64,000 bases of DNA from Aeromonas dhakensis (GTDB lineage: Bacteria > Pseudomonadota > Gammaproteobacteria > Enterobacterales > Aeromonadaceae): NCBI RefSeq assembly GCF_000820305.1, contig NZ_CDBH01000015.1, positions 62,001 to 126,000 of the forward strand, given 5' to 3'. Positions within the stretch are counted from its first letter, which is position 1, and every line of letters starts with the position of its first letter. This document shows, in pieces, positions 37,079 through 45,452 of the stretch. The notes beneath the pieces were generated by a model. The model saw nothing but the letters and a program-made list of their open reading frames with translations, did no database searches and had not been told where the DNA came from. Position numbers and translations under genes: made by a program.

Positions 37079-37534
37079 ATGATCCCCATTCGCTGTAAAA
37101 CCGTCTCCGGTGTCGCCCTCTCAACGATTGATGGTGAAACAAAGCTGCTGGTGATGAAACGCGTAAAGGGTGGTTTCTGGTGCCATGTGGCGGGCACGGT
37201 CGAGGCGGGGGAAACCGGCTGGCAGACCATTATTCGCGAATTTGGCGAGGAGACGGGTATCAGAGTTTGCGAGTTATACACAGCCCATTATCTGGAACAA
37301 TTTTATGAAAGCGTTTCAAATACGGTGGAGGTAGTGCCGGTCTTTGTGGTCTATTGCCCGCCCAATCAGCTGGTCACCCTCAATGATGAGCACACCGAAT
37401 ATCGCTGGTGCACCTTGGCCGAGGCCAAGGCACTGGTGAGTTTCCCCGGCCAGCAGGCACTCTATGATCACCTCTGGCACTACTTTGTCGAAAACAGCCC
37501 CTCGGCGCTGATGCGGGTAACCATGACGCCATAG
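37079..37534 (+). CDS. Nudix hydrolase
   Basis: Small cytoplasmic hydrolase of 151 residues with a perfect Nudix box: Gly39, Glu45, then Arg53-Glu54, Glu57-Glu58 and Gly60-Ile61 (REFGEETGI), which binds Mg2+ and cleaves nucleoside diphosphate-X compounds. The substrate is not predictable; NudB-like dihydroneopterin triphosphate hydrolases share this size. GGAG 9 nt upstream supports the ATG. Codon use is visibly less GC-biased than in neighbours, and it stands alone before a 400-bp AT-richer gap, which could mean recent acquisition. Confidence 0.88.
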   Translation: MIPIRCKTVSGVALSTIDGETKLLVMKRVKGGFWCHVAGTVEAGETGWQTIIREFGEETGIRVCELYTAHYLEQFYESVSNTVEVVPVFVVYCPPNQLVTLNDEHTEYRWCTLAEAKALVSFPGQQALYDHLWHYFVENSPSALMRVTMTP

Positions 37535-37935
37535 CGCGTGAATGCCAGGAGCCCTCTCGTTATCTTCTTGATCCTGTGGTGATCCGCTGCCGGCCATGGC
37601 CGCCATCAGCACATGTTGCCCCCCTGAACAGGCCGTTTTCAACAGAGATGATCACCAGGAATGAGTGAAGATAGGGACGCAGGCAATAGAGACCGCTAAA
37701 AGATCGATCATCTGACGGCAAGAGGGCGCCACCAGCCGCACACTGCAGCCATGTTTCTCACGCCGACCAACCCTATCATTACTCGTATGAAGCCGCTCAT
37801 GGCGCTCATTACCGTTATTTCAAGGTGCGCCATCCCATAAAATTGAAATATCGGGCCATTAGACGTTGTGAAGCGTCAATTACCGTCATATAACTTAGCC
37901 AAATATCCCTGTCAGCCGTACGGTAGCGTCAAATC
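37535..37935. other. Gene-free stretch before pbpG
   Basis: About 400 bp, A/T-richer than average, with no supported frame on either strand. Repeated ATTACCGT words at about 37808 and 37880 and a GACG/CGTC inverted pair at about 37863-37878 lie in the likely pbpG promoter region. No RNA gene was recognised. Confidence 0.5.
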
Positions 37936-38856
37936 ATGATTACTCGCCCTTTTCTTACCCTGTTGCTCGGTGCCTTCCTTGTTCCCGTCAGCATGGAGAG
38001 CGCCCAGGCCAATCCGTTTTCAGCCCAGTCCCACTCCCCCAACAGCTTTCTGGAGCAGCGCAACGATCTGGCGCTGAGCTCCGCCGCCTTCGTGGTGGCC
38101 AACCCGCGCACCGGTGAAGTGCTGTCGGAGCGCAACGCCAACCGGGTGATGCCGATAGCCTCCATCACCAAGCTGATGACGGCACTGGTGGTGCTCGATG
38201 CCAACCAGCGTCTCTCCGAGATGCTGACCGTTACCATGGCCGACGTGGACAGGCTCAAGGGCACCGGGTCGCGACTGGCGGTGGGCTCGCGCCTGAGCCG
38301 AGCCGACATGCTGCACATCGCCCTGATGTCGTCGGAAAACCGCGCCGCCTCGGCGCTGGCCAGAAACTACCCGGGTGGCCAGCGCGCCTTCATCGAGGCG
38401 ATGAATGCCAAGGCCCGCATGCTCGGCATGTGGAGCACCCAGTTCTCCGACAGTACCGGGCTCACCCCTCGCAACGTCTCCAGCGCCCACGATCTCGCCA
38501 AGCTGGTGGCGGCGGCATCCACCTATCCGCTCATTCGCCAGTACTCCTCCACCGAGGAGCGCATGGTGCGCAACGGCAAGCGTCAGCTGCACTACCTCAA
38601 CTCCAACCGACTAGTACGCGAAGGGAGCTGGCCCATCTCCCTCTCCAAGACCGGCTACATCCGCGAGGCGGGTCGCTGCCTGGTGATGGCCACCCAGATC
38701 AACCGCGAGCCGGTGATCATGGTGCTGCTCAACGCCGACACTCCCAACGCCCGGGTGGCCGATGCCAAGCGGATCAAATCCTGGCTGGAGACCTCCGGTC
38801 GCATGAGCCTGACCGCCCAGTCCAGCCCCCGGACCAAGCTGTTCAGCAGCCAGTAA
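37936..38856 (+). CDS. pbpG: D-alanyl-D-alanine endopeptidase (PBP7-type)
   Basis: Periplasmic low-molecular-mass penicillin-binding protein that cuts D-Ala-meso-DAP cross-links in peptidoglycan. It has 306 residues, close to E. coli PbpG. The signal peptide is LTLLLGAFLVPVSMESAQA. The serine peptidase S11 motifs are present: Ser76-x-x-Lys79 (SITK), SEN near 134 and KTG near 239. No C-terminal amphipathic anchor of the DacA kind is visible. The Shine-Dalgarno is weak. A terminator follows. Confidence 0.93.
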   Translation: MITRPFLTLLLGAFLVPVSMESAQANPFSAQSHSPNSFLEQRNDLALSSAAFVVANPRTGEVLSERNANRVMPIASITKLMTALVVLDANQRLSEMLTVTMADVDRLKGTGSRLAVGSRLSRADMLHIALMSSENRAASALARNYPGGQRAFIEAMNAKARMLGMWSTQFSDSTGLTPRNVSSAHDLAKLVAAASTYPLIRQYSSTEERMVRNGKRQLHYLNSNRLVREGSWPISLSKTGYIREAGRCLVMATQINREPVIMVLLNADTPNARVADAKRIKSWLETSGRMSLTAQSSPRTKLFSSQ

Positions 38857-38876
38857 GGCTCCCGGCCATCATCGCT

Positions 38877-38912
38877 AAAAAAGCCCCCGCATCCAGGTGC
38901 GGGGGCTTTTGT
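38877..38912. terminator. Bidirectional terminator between pbpG and tnaA
   Basis: AAAAAAGCCCCCGCA, loop TCCAGG and TGCGGGGGCTTTTG form a long stem usable on both strands for the convergent genes. Confidence 0.92.
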
Positions 38913-38963
38913 TATTGAGCCTTGTGCTCAAGCCTGCTGGCTACGGCGCCGAAGTGCTGGCGA

Positions 38964-40349
38964 TCAGAGCGGCTTGAGCCGTGCGGTGAAGTGGCGCAGC
39001 AGCGGCGGCTCGTAGTCGAAGGTAAGCCCGCAAATGTCGCTGGCCCGTGCTTTCACCGCGATCAGGCAGTCGGCCACATAGTCCATGTGATCCCGGGTGT
39101 AGACTCGGCGCGGAATGGTCAGGCGCAACAGCTCAAAGTCCGCCGCCTCCTGCTTGCCGGTGGCGGGATCGCGCCCCAGCAGCAGGGAGCCTATCTCCAC
39201 CCCGCGCACGCCCCCTTCCAGATAGAGCTCACAGGCGAGCGCATGGGCCGGGAACTGCTCGGCCGGGATATGGGGCAGCAGCTTCTTGGCGTCCACAAAC
39301 ACCGCATGGCCGCCAGTGGGGGTCTGGATGGGGATACCGGCCTCGGCCAGCCGCTCGCCGAGATAAGCCACCTGACTGATGCGATAGGTCAGATACTCCT
39401 CATCCATCCCCTCGCGCAGGCCGATGGCAAGCGCCGCCATGTCCCGCCCGGCAAGGCCGCCATAGGTGACAAACCCCTCCATCGCCACGCAGCGCACCTG
39501 CACCGCGCGAAACAGCTCGAGATCCTCTTTGAAACAGCAGAGCCCGCCGATATTGACCAACCCGTCCTTCTTGGCCGACATGGTGAAGATGTCCCCCAGC
39601 GCAAACATCTGGCGCACTATCTCCTTGATGCTGCACTTGGCATAGGCCGGGTCCCGCTCCTTGATAAACCAGGCGTTCTCGGCAAAACGGGCGGCATCGA
39701 TCACCACCGGAATATAGTGGCGACGGGCCAGCTCGGCGACCGCCTCCATATTGGCCATGGAGACCGGCTGGCCACCGGCGCTGTTGCAGGTGACCGTGAT
39801 GATGATGCCGGCCACGTTGGCGCCCCCCAGGGTCTCGATGGTGTCGCTCAGGCGAGGGAGATCAAAATCCCCCTTCCAGGGGTAAGGGGCCGTGGTGTCG
39901 AGGGCTTTCGGGGTGAGCAGGTTGATGGCCCGCGCGCCGGCCAACTCCACGTGGGCCTTGGTGGTGTCGAAGTGGTAGTTGGAGATGAAGACCGGCGCCT
40001 TGCCCTGGCAGCGCTTGACCAGCTCGGGGAAGAGGATCTGCTCGGCCCCTCGCCCCTGGTGGGTGGGCATCACATGCTGGTAGCCAAAAATCTCGCGCAC
40101 CGTGCGCTCCAGCTCGACGAAGTTGCGGCTGCCCGCATAGGCCTCGTCCCCCATCATGATGCCGGCCCACTGACGATCGGACATGGCGCCGGTACCGCTG
40201 TCGGTCAGCAGATCGATGTAGACATCTTCGGCCAGCAGCAGGAAGGGGTTCCAGCCAGCGGCCTCCAGGGCGGCGCGGCGTTCGGCGCCAGTGGTCTGTT
40301 TGATGGGCTCGACCATCTTGATACGAAACGGCTCGGGTATACGACGCAT
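38964..40349 (-). CDS. tnaA: Tryptophanase (tryptophan indole-lyase)
   Basis: PLP enzyme converting tryptophan to indole, pyruvate and ammonia. It has 461 residues, the family length. The PLP Lys is in [23 protein letters not shown] and [12 protein letters not shown] are family blocks. Tyrosine phenol-lyase is the alternative, and several stretches ([34 protein letters not shown]) read like it. But FDTTKAH keeps the Asp that marks tryptophanase where the phenol-lyase has Thr, and [21 protein letters not shown] lacks the phenol-lyase Arg. So tryptophanase is favoured, of a clade other than the E. coli one. The start has GAGGAG about 8 nt upstream. No tnaB permease follows. The leader at 40460-40555 suggests tryptophan-induced expression. 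Confidence 0.88.
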   Translation of the reverse strand: MRRIPEPFRIKMVEPIKQTTGAERRAALEAAGWNPFLLLAEDVYIDLLTDSGTGAMSDRQWAGIMMGDEAYAGSRNFVELERTVREIFGYQHVMPTHQGRGAEQILFPELVKRCQGKAPVFISNYHFDTTKAHVELAGARAINLLTPKALDTTAPYPWKGDFDLPRLSDTIETLGGANVAGIIITVTCNSAGGQPVSMANMEAVAELARRHYIPVVIDAARFAENAWFIKERDPAYAKCSIKEIVRQMFALGDIFTMSAKKDGLVNIGGLCCFKEDLELFRAVQVRCVAMEGFVTYGGLAGRDMAALAIGLREGMDEEYLTYRISQVAYLGERLAEAGIPIQTPTGGHAVFVDAKKLLPHIPAEQFPAHALACELYLEGGVRGVEIGSLLLGRDPATGKQEAADFELLRLTIPRRVYTRDHMDYVADCLIAVKARASDICGLTFDYEPPLLRHFTARLKPL

Positions 40350-40459
40350 ATAAGACTCCTCACCGGCGCAAGGCCAGTGTGTTTGAAATTGGAATTGGCA
40401 AAGAGGCCGGGGCGATCAAGGTCGTCCGGCTGACAAATTCAAACGGCGGCTGCCGCCAA
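40350..40459 (-). promoter_or_regulatory. tnaC-tnaA spacer, possible Rho-loading region
   Basis: The 110 bp between the leader stop and tnaA begin with a GC-rich hairpin (GGCGG/CCGCC) two bases after the TGA and continue with C-rich, G-poor tracts (for example CGCCCCGGCCTC). In E. coli the equivalent spacer holds the boxA/rut sites where Rho terminates unless TnaC stalls the ribosome. Assignment by position only. Confidence 0.5.
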
Positions 40460-40555
40460 TCAGCGGTGAGGAAAGTCGAGGGTCAGAATGGGATCCCGGG
40501 TGTACCAGTGGGCGAGCAGGCAGGCTGCCCGGGGCGTAGCTGTCACGATTGGCAT
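40460..40555 (-). CDS. tnaC: TnaC-type tryptophan-sensing leader peptide
   Basis: A 31-codon frame, starting at ATG 40555 behind a strong GGAGGGGAG and ending TGA 110 bp before tnaA. Its single Trp is residue 17, Asp is 21 and Pro is 29, i.e. Trp, +4 Asp, +12 Pro. That is exactly the spacing of Trp12, Asp16 and Pro24 in E. coli TnaC, the residues needed for tryptophan-dependent ribosome stalling. Two residues (His-Arg) follow the Pro before the stop, resembling the Proteus vulgaris leader, which has Lys-Lys there. The rest of the peptide (start MPIVTATPRAACLLAHWYT) is not like E. coli. A longer in-frame reading from 40675 exists but lacks a ribosome binding site. Confidence 0.82.
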   Translation of the reverse strand: MPIVTATPRAACLLAHWYTRDPILTLDFPHR

Positions 40556-40680
40556 CACTCCCCTCCATGTCGGTTGTAACCAGTCGGTGGCCAATAAGAT
40601 CCATTGATGGGTGCTGCCAGCAGGCAGCCTCGCCAAGTTAACAACTGGTTGCCATACAAACAATCTGAGTGTCAACGGGT

Positions 40681-40696
40681 TGTGCGTCTGCTCACA
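40681..40696. promoter_or_regulatory. CRP-like site upstream of tnaC
   Basis: TGTGC-GTCTGC-TCACA matches TGTGA-N6-TCACA at 9 of 10 core positions, flanked by T and A. It lies about 125 bp before the tnaC start, a distance compatible with an activating site. tna is a cAMP-CRP-dependent operon in E. coli. Confidence 0.6.
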
Positions 40697-40819
40697 AAGC
40701 GCCCATTCAGCGGACTCGATACAGGCGACAGTGATCTCCCCAGCACCCAGCTTCGTTAAGCTGTTATCCCGGTGACTTGACCCTGTTCACGCCGCTTATT
40801 GCCAACCATCGGAAGTCCC

Positions 40820-40984
40820 ATGCATCGCAAAGCCCATCTGCCCGAGAAGATCTGCCCCGTCTGCCAGCGCCCCTTTAGCTGGCGGCGCAAGTGGGCAAAT
40901 TGCTGGGAGGAGGTTCGCTACTGCAGCGAGCGCTGTCGCTACGCTCGCCACAACAACCGTCAACATAATGGGGAACCAGCCTGA
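40820..40984 (+). CDS. DUF2256 small Cys-rich protein
   Basis: A 54-residue protein with [14 protein letters not shown] and YCSERCR, i.e. two Cys pairs likely to bind zinc, the DUF2256 pattern. GGAAG about 5 nt upstream supports ATG 40820 over the longer frame from 40799. Its stop overlaps the photolyase start by one base (TGATG), so the two are translationally coupled. DUF2256 genes often sit beside photolyase/cryptochrome-like genes; the biochemical role is unknown. Confidence 0.88.
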   Translation: MHRKAHLPEKICPVCQRPFSWRRKWANCWEEVRYCSERCRYARHNNRQHNGEPA

Positions 40985-42504
40985 TGGAAGTGCGCCTGGT
41001 ACTCGGCGATCAGCTGAACGCCGCTCACAGCTGGTTTCGCACCCCGGATCCAGCGGTCTGCTACCTGATGGCGGAGCTGCGCCAAGAGACCGACTACTGC
41101 CGCCACCACCGCCAGAAGGTGCTGGCCTTCTTTGCCGCCATGCGCGCCTTCGCGGCGGCTCTCAAAAAAGCTGGCCACCGCGTCTGTTACCTGACCCTCG
41201 ATGAGAGCGCCCGCTGGCCCGACTTGCCCAGTCTGCTGACGGCCCAGCTTGAAGCGCATCAGGCCGACAGCTTCGCCTGGCAGAGCCCGGACGAGTGGCG
41301 CCTCGCAAGCCAGCTAAAAAGCTGGGCGGCGGGCCTGACCATCCCTGCCACCGAGGTGGAGAGCGAACATTTTCTCACCCCCCGCGATGGCTGGCAGCGC
41401 TACCCCCACAGCCGGATGGAGTTCTTCTACCGCGCCCTGCGAAGGCAGTACCGGGTGCTGCTCGATGAGCGCAGCCAGCCCCTTGGCGGGCGCTGGAACT
41501 TCGATGACGAGAACCGCGCCAAACTGCCGGCGAGCCAGCCCATCCCGGCACCCCTCACCTTTGCCAACGAGGTGAGCGACATCGATGCCATGCTGACCCG
41601 CCACGGGGTCGCCACCATCGGCGAGGCGGATGCCAGCAAGCTGCCGTGGCCCATCAGCCGGCGCCAGAGCCGCGAGCTGCTGGCCCATTTTCTGGCGCAC
41701 TGTCTGCCCCACTTTGGCCGCTATCAGGATGCCCTGAGCGAGCGGGGCTGGAGCCTGTTTCATAGCCGCCTGTCGTTTTCCCTCAACAGCAAGATGCTCC
41801 ATCCCCTCGAGGTGATCCGCGCAGCCGAAGCCCATTGGCAGGCCAATCAGGGCACCATCACCCTGGCGCAGGTGGAAGGGTTTATTCGCCAGATCCTCGG
41901 CTGGCGCGAGTTCGTACGCGCCCTCTACTGGGAAAAGATGCCTGCCTATCAGCGCACCAATTATCTCGGGGCCGAACGGCCGCTGCCCAGTTTCTTCTGG
42001 AGTGGAGAAACCAGGATGGCCTGCGTGCGTCACGCCATTCGCCAGTCTCTGGATCACGCCTACGCCCACCATATCCAGCGGCTGATGGTGACCGGCAACT
42101 TTGCCCTGCTGGCGGGGATCGCTCCCGACGAGGTGGATGCCTGGTATCTCGGCATCTATGTGGATGCCATCGAGTGGGTGGAGCTGCCCAACACCCGCGG
42201 CATGAGCCAGTTTGCCGATGGCGGCCTGATGGGCAGCAAGCCCTACGCCAGCAGCGGCGCCTATCTCGAGCGGATGGGCCACTACTGCAAGGGATGCCAC
42301 TACCAGGTGAAGGCCCGCAGCGGCGACGGGAGTTGCCCCTTCAACAGCCTCTACTGGCATTTTTTATGGCGCAACCGGGACAAACTTGGCAGCAATCCTC
42401 GCCTCACCCTGCCCTATGCCAACTGGGATGGCCAGGCCGCCGAACAGCAGCACGCCATCCTGGCGACGGCGGAGCAGTACCTGATCCGGTTGGAGCAGCT
42501 CTGA
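40984..42504 (+). CDS. FeS-type bacterial cryptochrome/(6-4) photolyase family protein
   Basis: Flavoprotein of 506 residues in the deoxyribodipyrimidine photolyase-related family (Agrobacterium PhrB type), which repairs (6-4) photoproducts with light or acts in light sensing. The N-terminal antenna domain starts EVRLVLGDQLNAAHSWF. The C-terminal half has the FAD region and four Cys that fit the 4Fe-4S cluster: one in ETRMACVRHAIRQ, two in HYCKGCHYQ and one in GSCPFNSLYW. Residues GFIRQILGWREFVR and WVELPNTRGMSQFADGG are typical blocks. Operon partner is the DUF2256 gene. Repair activity is inferred from family. Confidence 0.9.
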   Translation: MEVRLVLGDQLNAAHSWFRTPDPAVCYLMAELRQETDYCRHHRQKVLAFFAAMRAFAAALKKAGHRVCYLTLDESARWPDLPSLLTAQLEAHQADSFAWQSPDEWRLASQLKSWAAGLTIPATEVESEHFLTPRDGWQRYPHSRMEFFYRALRRQYRVLLDERSQPLGGRWNFDDENRAKLPASQPIPAPLTFANEVSDIDAMLTRHGVATIGEADASKLPWPISRRQSRELLAHFLAHCLPHFGRYQDALSERGWSLFHSRLSFSLNSKMLHPLEVIRAAEAHWQANQGTITLAQVEGFIRQILGWREFVRALYWEKMPAYQRTNYLGAERPLPSFFWSGETRMACVRHAIRQSLDHAYAHHIQRLMVTGNFALLAGIAPDEVDAWYLGIYVDAIEWVELPNTRGMSQFADGGLMGSKPYASSGAYLERMGHYCKGCHYQVKARSGDGSCPFNSLYWHFLWRNRDKLGSNPRLTLPYANWDGQAAEQQHAILATAEQYLIRLEQL

Positions 42505-42655
42505 CTGCCACAGCTAATGCCAACAAGTCCACAAATTTCAACATTGAAAACCAGTTAAATAATTGTAAATAGATATATATCCCAATTATATCTACACCAG
42601 TTGAATATCCTGTGGCGGCTGATTAATGTGAGGGCCCCAGTCAAGGAGAGACAAG

Positions 42656-43909
42656 ATGGACATAGTGGTACTCGGTGGTGGCGTGGTCGGCGTGACCAGC
42701 GCCTGGTATCTGGCCAAGGCGGGTCACAAGGTGACCCTGCTGGAGCGGCGTGACGGGGTGGCCCTTGAAACCAGCCACGCCAATGCCGGCCAGATCTCCC
42801 CCGGTTACGCGGCCCCCTGGGCGGCCCCCGGCATTCCCCTCAAGGCCGCCAAGTGGCTGCTGCAAAAACACGCCCCCTTCACGGTGCGGCCGACCTCGGA
42901 TCCCTTCCAGCTGCGCTGGATGTTGAAGATGTTTGCCAACTGCACCCCGGCAGCCTATGCGGTCAACAAGGGGCGCATGGTGCGTCTGGCCGAATACAGC
43001 CGCGACTGTATGAAGCTGCTGCGCGATGAGTTGGCGCTGGACTACGAGGGGCGCCAGCTCGGCACCCTGCAACTGTTTCGCAGTCAGGCCCAGCTCGATG
43101 CCAGCAAGCGCGACATCGAGGTGCTGGAAGAGTACGGCGTGCCCTATCAGTCCCTCGATGCCGCTGGCTGTGAAGGGGCAGAGCCGGCACTGGCCCGGGT
43201 ACGCGGCAAGATAGTGGGCGGCCTGCGCCTGCCGGGGGACGAGACCGGTGACTGCTTCCGCTTCACCAAGGCCATGGCAGCAGAAGCGCAGCGACTCGGG
43301 GTCAAGTTCGTGTTCAACTGCGCCATCGACGAGATCGAGCTGGCGCAGGGACGCGCCGTGGCGGTGCGGGCCGGCGAGCAGCGCTTCAAGGCCGACGCCA
43401 TCGTCTGTGCCCTCGGCAGCTATGCCACCGGCTTCCTGCGCCCGCTCGGGCTCGATCTGCCGGTCTACCCGGTCAAGGGCTACTCCCTCACCCTGCCGAT
43501 GATCAACGCCGAGGCCGCGCCGCGCAGCACTGTGCTGGATGAAACCTACAAGGTGGCCATCACCCGTTTCGATGAGCGGATCCGGGTCGGCGGCATGGCG
43601 GAGCTGTCGGGCTACAACCTGGCCCTCAACCCGAAACGGCACGACACCCTGGCCATGGTGGTCGGTGATCTCTTCCCCGAGGGGGGCGACATCAGCCGCG
43701 CCGACTTCTGGACCGGGCTGCGCCCCATGACGCCGGACGGCACCCCGCTGGTGGGTCCGAGCCCCATCCCCGGCCTCTGGCTCAACACCGGCCATGGCAC
43801 CCTGGGCTGGACCATGGCGGCGGGCTCGGGTCAGCTGCTGTGCGATCTCATCAGCGGCAGCGACACTGCCATCAGCGACGAAGGGCTCACCCTGGCCCGC
43901 TACGGCTGA
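42656..43909 (+). CDS. dadA: D-amino acid dehydrogenase (small subunit type)
   Basis: Membrane-associated flavoprotein that oxidatively deaminates D-amino acids, mainly D-alanine, feeding electrons to quinone. It has 417 residues, like E. coli DadA. The Rossmann start is [23 protein letters not shown], then [24 protein letters not shown] and the C-terminal [15 protein letters not shown] and [25 protein letters not shown] precedes the start. No alanine racemase dadX follows. The 150-bp upstream gap is very A/T-rich (42530-42600), which would suit Lrp, the known regulator in E. coli, though no site can be proven. Confidence 0.94.
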   Translation: MDIVVLGGGVVGVTSAWYLAKAGHKVTLLERRDGVALETSHANAGQISPGYAAPWAAPGIPLKAAKWLLQKHAPFTVRPTSDPFQLRWMLKMFANCTPAAYAVNKGRMVRLAEYSRDCMKLLRDELALDYEGRQLGTLQLFRSQAQLDASKRDIEVLEEYGVPYQSLDAAGCEGAEPALARVRGKIVGGLRLPGDETGDCFRFTKAMAAEAQRLGVKFVFNCAIDEIELAQGRAVAVRAGEQRFKADAIVCALGSYATGFLRPLGLDLPVYPVKGYSLTLPMINAEAAPRSTVLDETYKVAITRFDERIRVGGMAELSGYNLALNPKRHDTLAMVVGDLFPEGGDISRADFWTGLRPMTPDGTPLVGPSPIPGLWLNTGHGTLGWTMAAGSGQLLCDLISGSDTAISDEGLTLARYG

Positions 43910-43935
43910 GCCTTGTCCTCCGTCTCTCTTATCCC

Positions 43936-43968
43936 AACGAGGGAGTGCCTGGCACTCCCTCGTTCTTT
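43936..43968 (+). terminator. Terminator after dadA
   Basis: AACGAGGGAGTGCC and GGCACTCCCTCGTT pair almost without a loop base to spare, followed by CTTTG. Confidence 0.75.
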
Positions 43969-44013
43969 GAACTTGTTCAGTTTGTCCAGCCATGCAGTGC
44001 CAAGGCACAGACA

Positions 44014-44038
44014 ACAAAAAGGCCCCGTGAGGGGCCTT
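44014..44038 (-). terminator. Terminator after the HPP-CBS gene
   Basis: On the minus strand AAGGCCCC, loop TCAC and GGGGCCTT are followed by TTTGTT. Confidence 0.88.
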
Positions 44039-44040
44039 GC

Positions 44041-45168
44041 TTATGGACCGACCGGCGCGCCGGTTTCACCCTGCGCCGGGTGCAGCGCCAGGTTGAACAG
44101 TGCCGCCACCATGTCCGACTGGGTCAGGATCCCCACCAGTTGCTCGCCATCTAACACCGGCATGTGGTGCAGGCCTCCATCGGAGAAGGCCCCCACCAGA
44201 TCGTAGAGCGGCTGATCGTGGCGGGCGGTCGACACCTTGCGGGTCATCAGATCTGCGACCCGCAACTCAGCCAGCTCTGCCGCGCCTCGCGGCTGTTGTA
44301 GTGCCCGGTCGATCATCAGGTCGTGCAGGGTGATGATGCCGGTCAGCCGGCCGGCCTCGTCCACCACCGGCAGCGCCTTGACCTGATGGTGGGAGAGCAG
44401 TTGCCAGGCCGCCATGGCCGGCTGCGGCGCCGCTATCAGGATCAGATCCCGCGACATCACCTCCTGCACCCGCACCGTGCCCACCCTGGCCCGCAGGGCG
44501 TGTAGCTGGGCCTCCTGCAGCAGCGCCTGCAGATCCTGGCGGCTGATGTCGAGCAGCTCGCCGTGCTTTTCCAGCGCAAAGTCGATGTCCTCCGCCTGGG
44601 TCGCCACCCGCTCGCTCGGCTGGGGATCGGCGGTCTGATGGCGGTTGGGCCGGGCCTGACCGCTGTTGGGGTAACGGCGCCCCAGCAGCCGGTTGTAGCA
44701 GAGCGCCAGTAGCAGCAACAACAGCGAATTGAGCAGCACCGGCAGCAGCACATAGCCGACCCCGAGCTGGCGGATCCCCTCGCCACCGATGACAGCGGTC
44801 AAGGCCACGGCGCCGCCGGGGGGATGCAGGCTGCGGGTGAGCAACATGGCGGCGATGGCCAGCATCACGGCAAGAGCCGCAGCCAGCGCCGGATCCGCCA
44901 CCAGGCTGGCACTCAGCACCCCCATCAGCGCCGACACCCCGTTGCCCACCAGGATGGACCAGGGCTGGGCCAGCGGGCTGGCTGGCGCTGCAAACAGCAG
45001 CACGGCGGAGGCCCCCATGGGGGCGATCAGCCAGTGTACCTCAAGCCCCAGCCCCCAGCGGCACAAGAGGGCGGTGCCCAACAGCCCGACGAAGGCGCCC
45101 AGGGCGCCGTAACAACTCTCTTTGAGACTGGTATTGGTGGATACCGGAAAGAAATCCCTGAACTGCAT
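44041..45168 (-). CDS. HPP-family membrane protein with two CBS domains
   Basis: A 375-residue inner-membrane protein. Four hydrophobic helices (about 20-165) carry the HPP signature RSLHPPGGAVALTAVIGGEG; residues about 235-365 are two CBS domains (VMSRDLILIAAPQPAMAAWQLL and LMTRKVSTARHDQPLYDLV). CBS pairs usually bind adenine nucleotides and regulate an attached module. HPP proteins have been linked to nitrite transport in plastids and cyanobacteria, so a role with nitrogen oxides is imaginable but unproven here. AGGAG 5 nt upstream supports the start. Confidence 0.9.
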   Translation of the reverse strand: MQFRDFFPVSTNTSLKESCYGALGAFVGLLGTALLCRWGLGLEVHWLIAPMGASAVLLFAAPASPLAQPWSILVGNGVSALMGVLSASLVADPALAAALAVMLAIAAMLLTRSLHPPGGAVALTAVIGGEGIRQLGVGYVLLPVLLNSLLLLLLALCYNRLLGRRYPNSGQARPNRHQTADPQPSERVATQAEDIDFALEKHGELLDISRQDLQALLQEAQLHALRARVGTVRVQEVMSRDLILIAAPQPAMAAWQLLSHHQVKALPVVDEAGRLTGIITLHDLMIDRALQQPRGAAELAELRVADLMTRKVSTARHDQPLYDLVGAFSDGGLHHMPVLDGEQLVGILTQSDMVAALFNLALHPAQGETGAPVGP

Positions 45169-45452
45169 GGGGCTCCTGCGAGGATAACATTCATTTCAAA
45201 TGCGCGATTTTAACGACATACCGCCGCCAAATGCCACCAGGAGGTGCGATCTACTCCGCTCAACCATCCCGCCCCAGGAAAACAGGAATCATACGGAAAT
45301 ACCCCTGTTCCATCCGAGCACTCTGAAACTGTGACTCAGCAACAAATTTTTACAAAAAATGGCGTCCCCCCCTCATTTTTCTCTTTTCTTAACCTCGGCT
45401 TAAGAAATGTCGTGTCACCTTGAGGCCATATTCATGCACGGAGCCACTACTT

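Noticed and set aside
37316..37642. Minus-strand frame overlapping the Nudix gene
   Set aside because: Antisense shadow of the Nudix hydrolase without start signals.
40555..40675. Longer 71-codon version of the tna leader frame
   Set aside because: The start at 40675 has no ribosome binding site and falls just downstream of the CRP-like site in the likely promoter; the 31-codon start has GGAGGGGAG.
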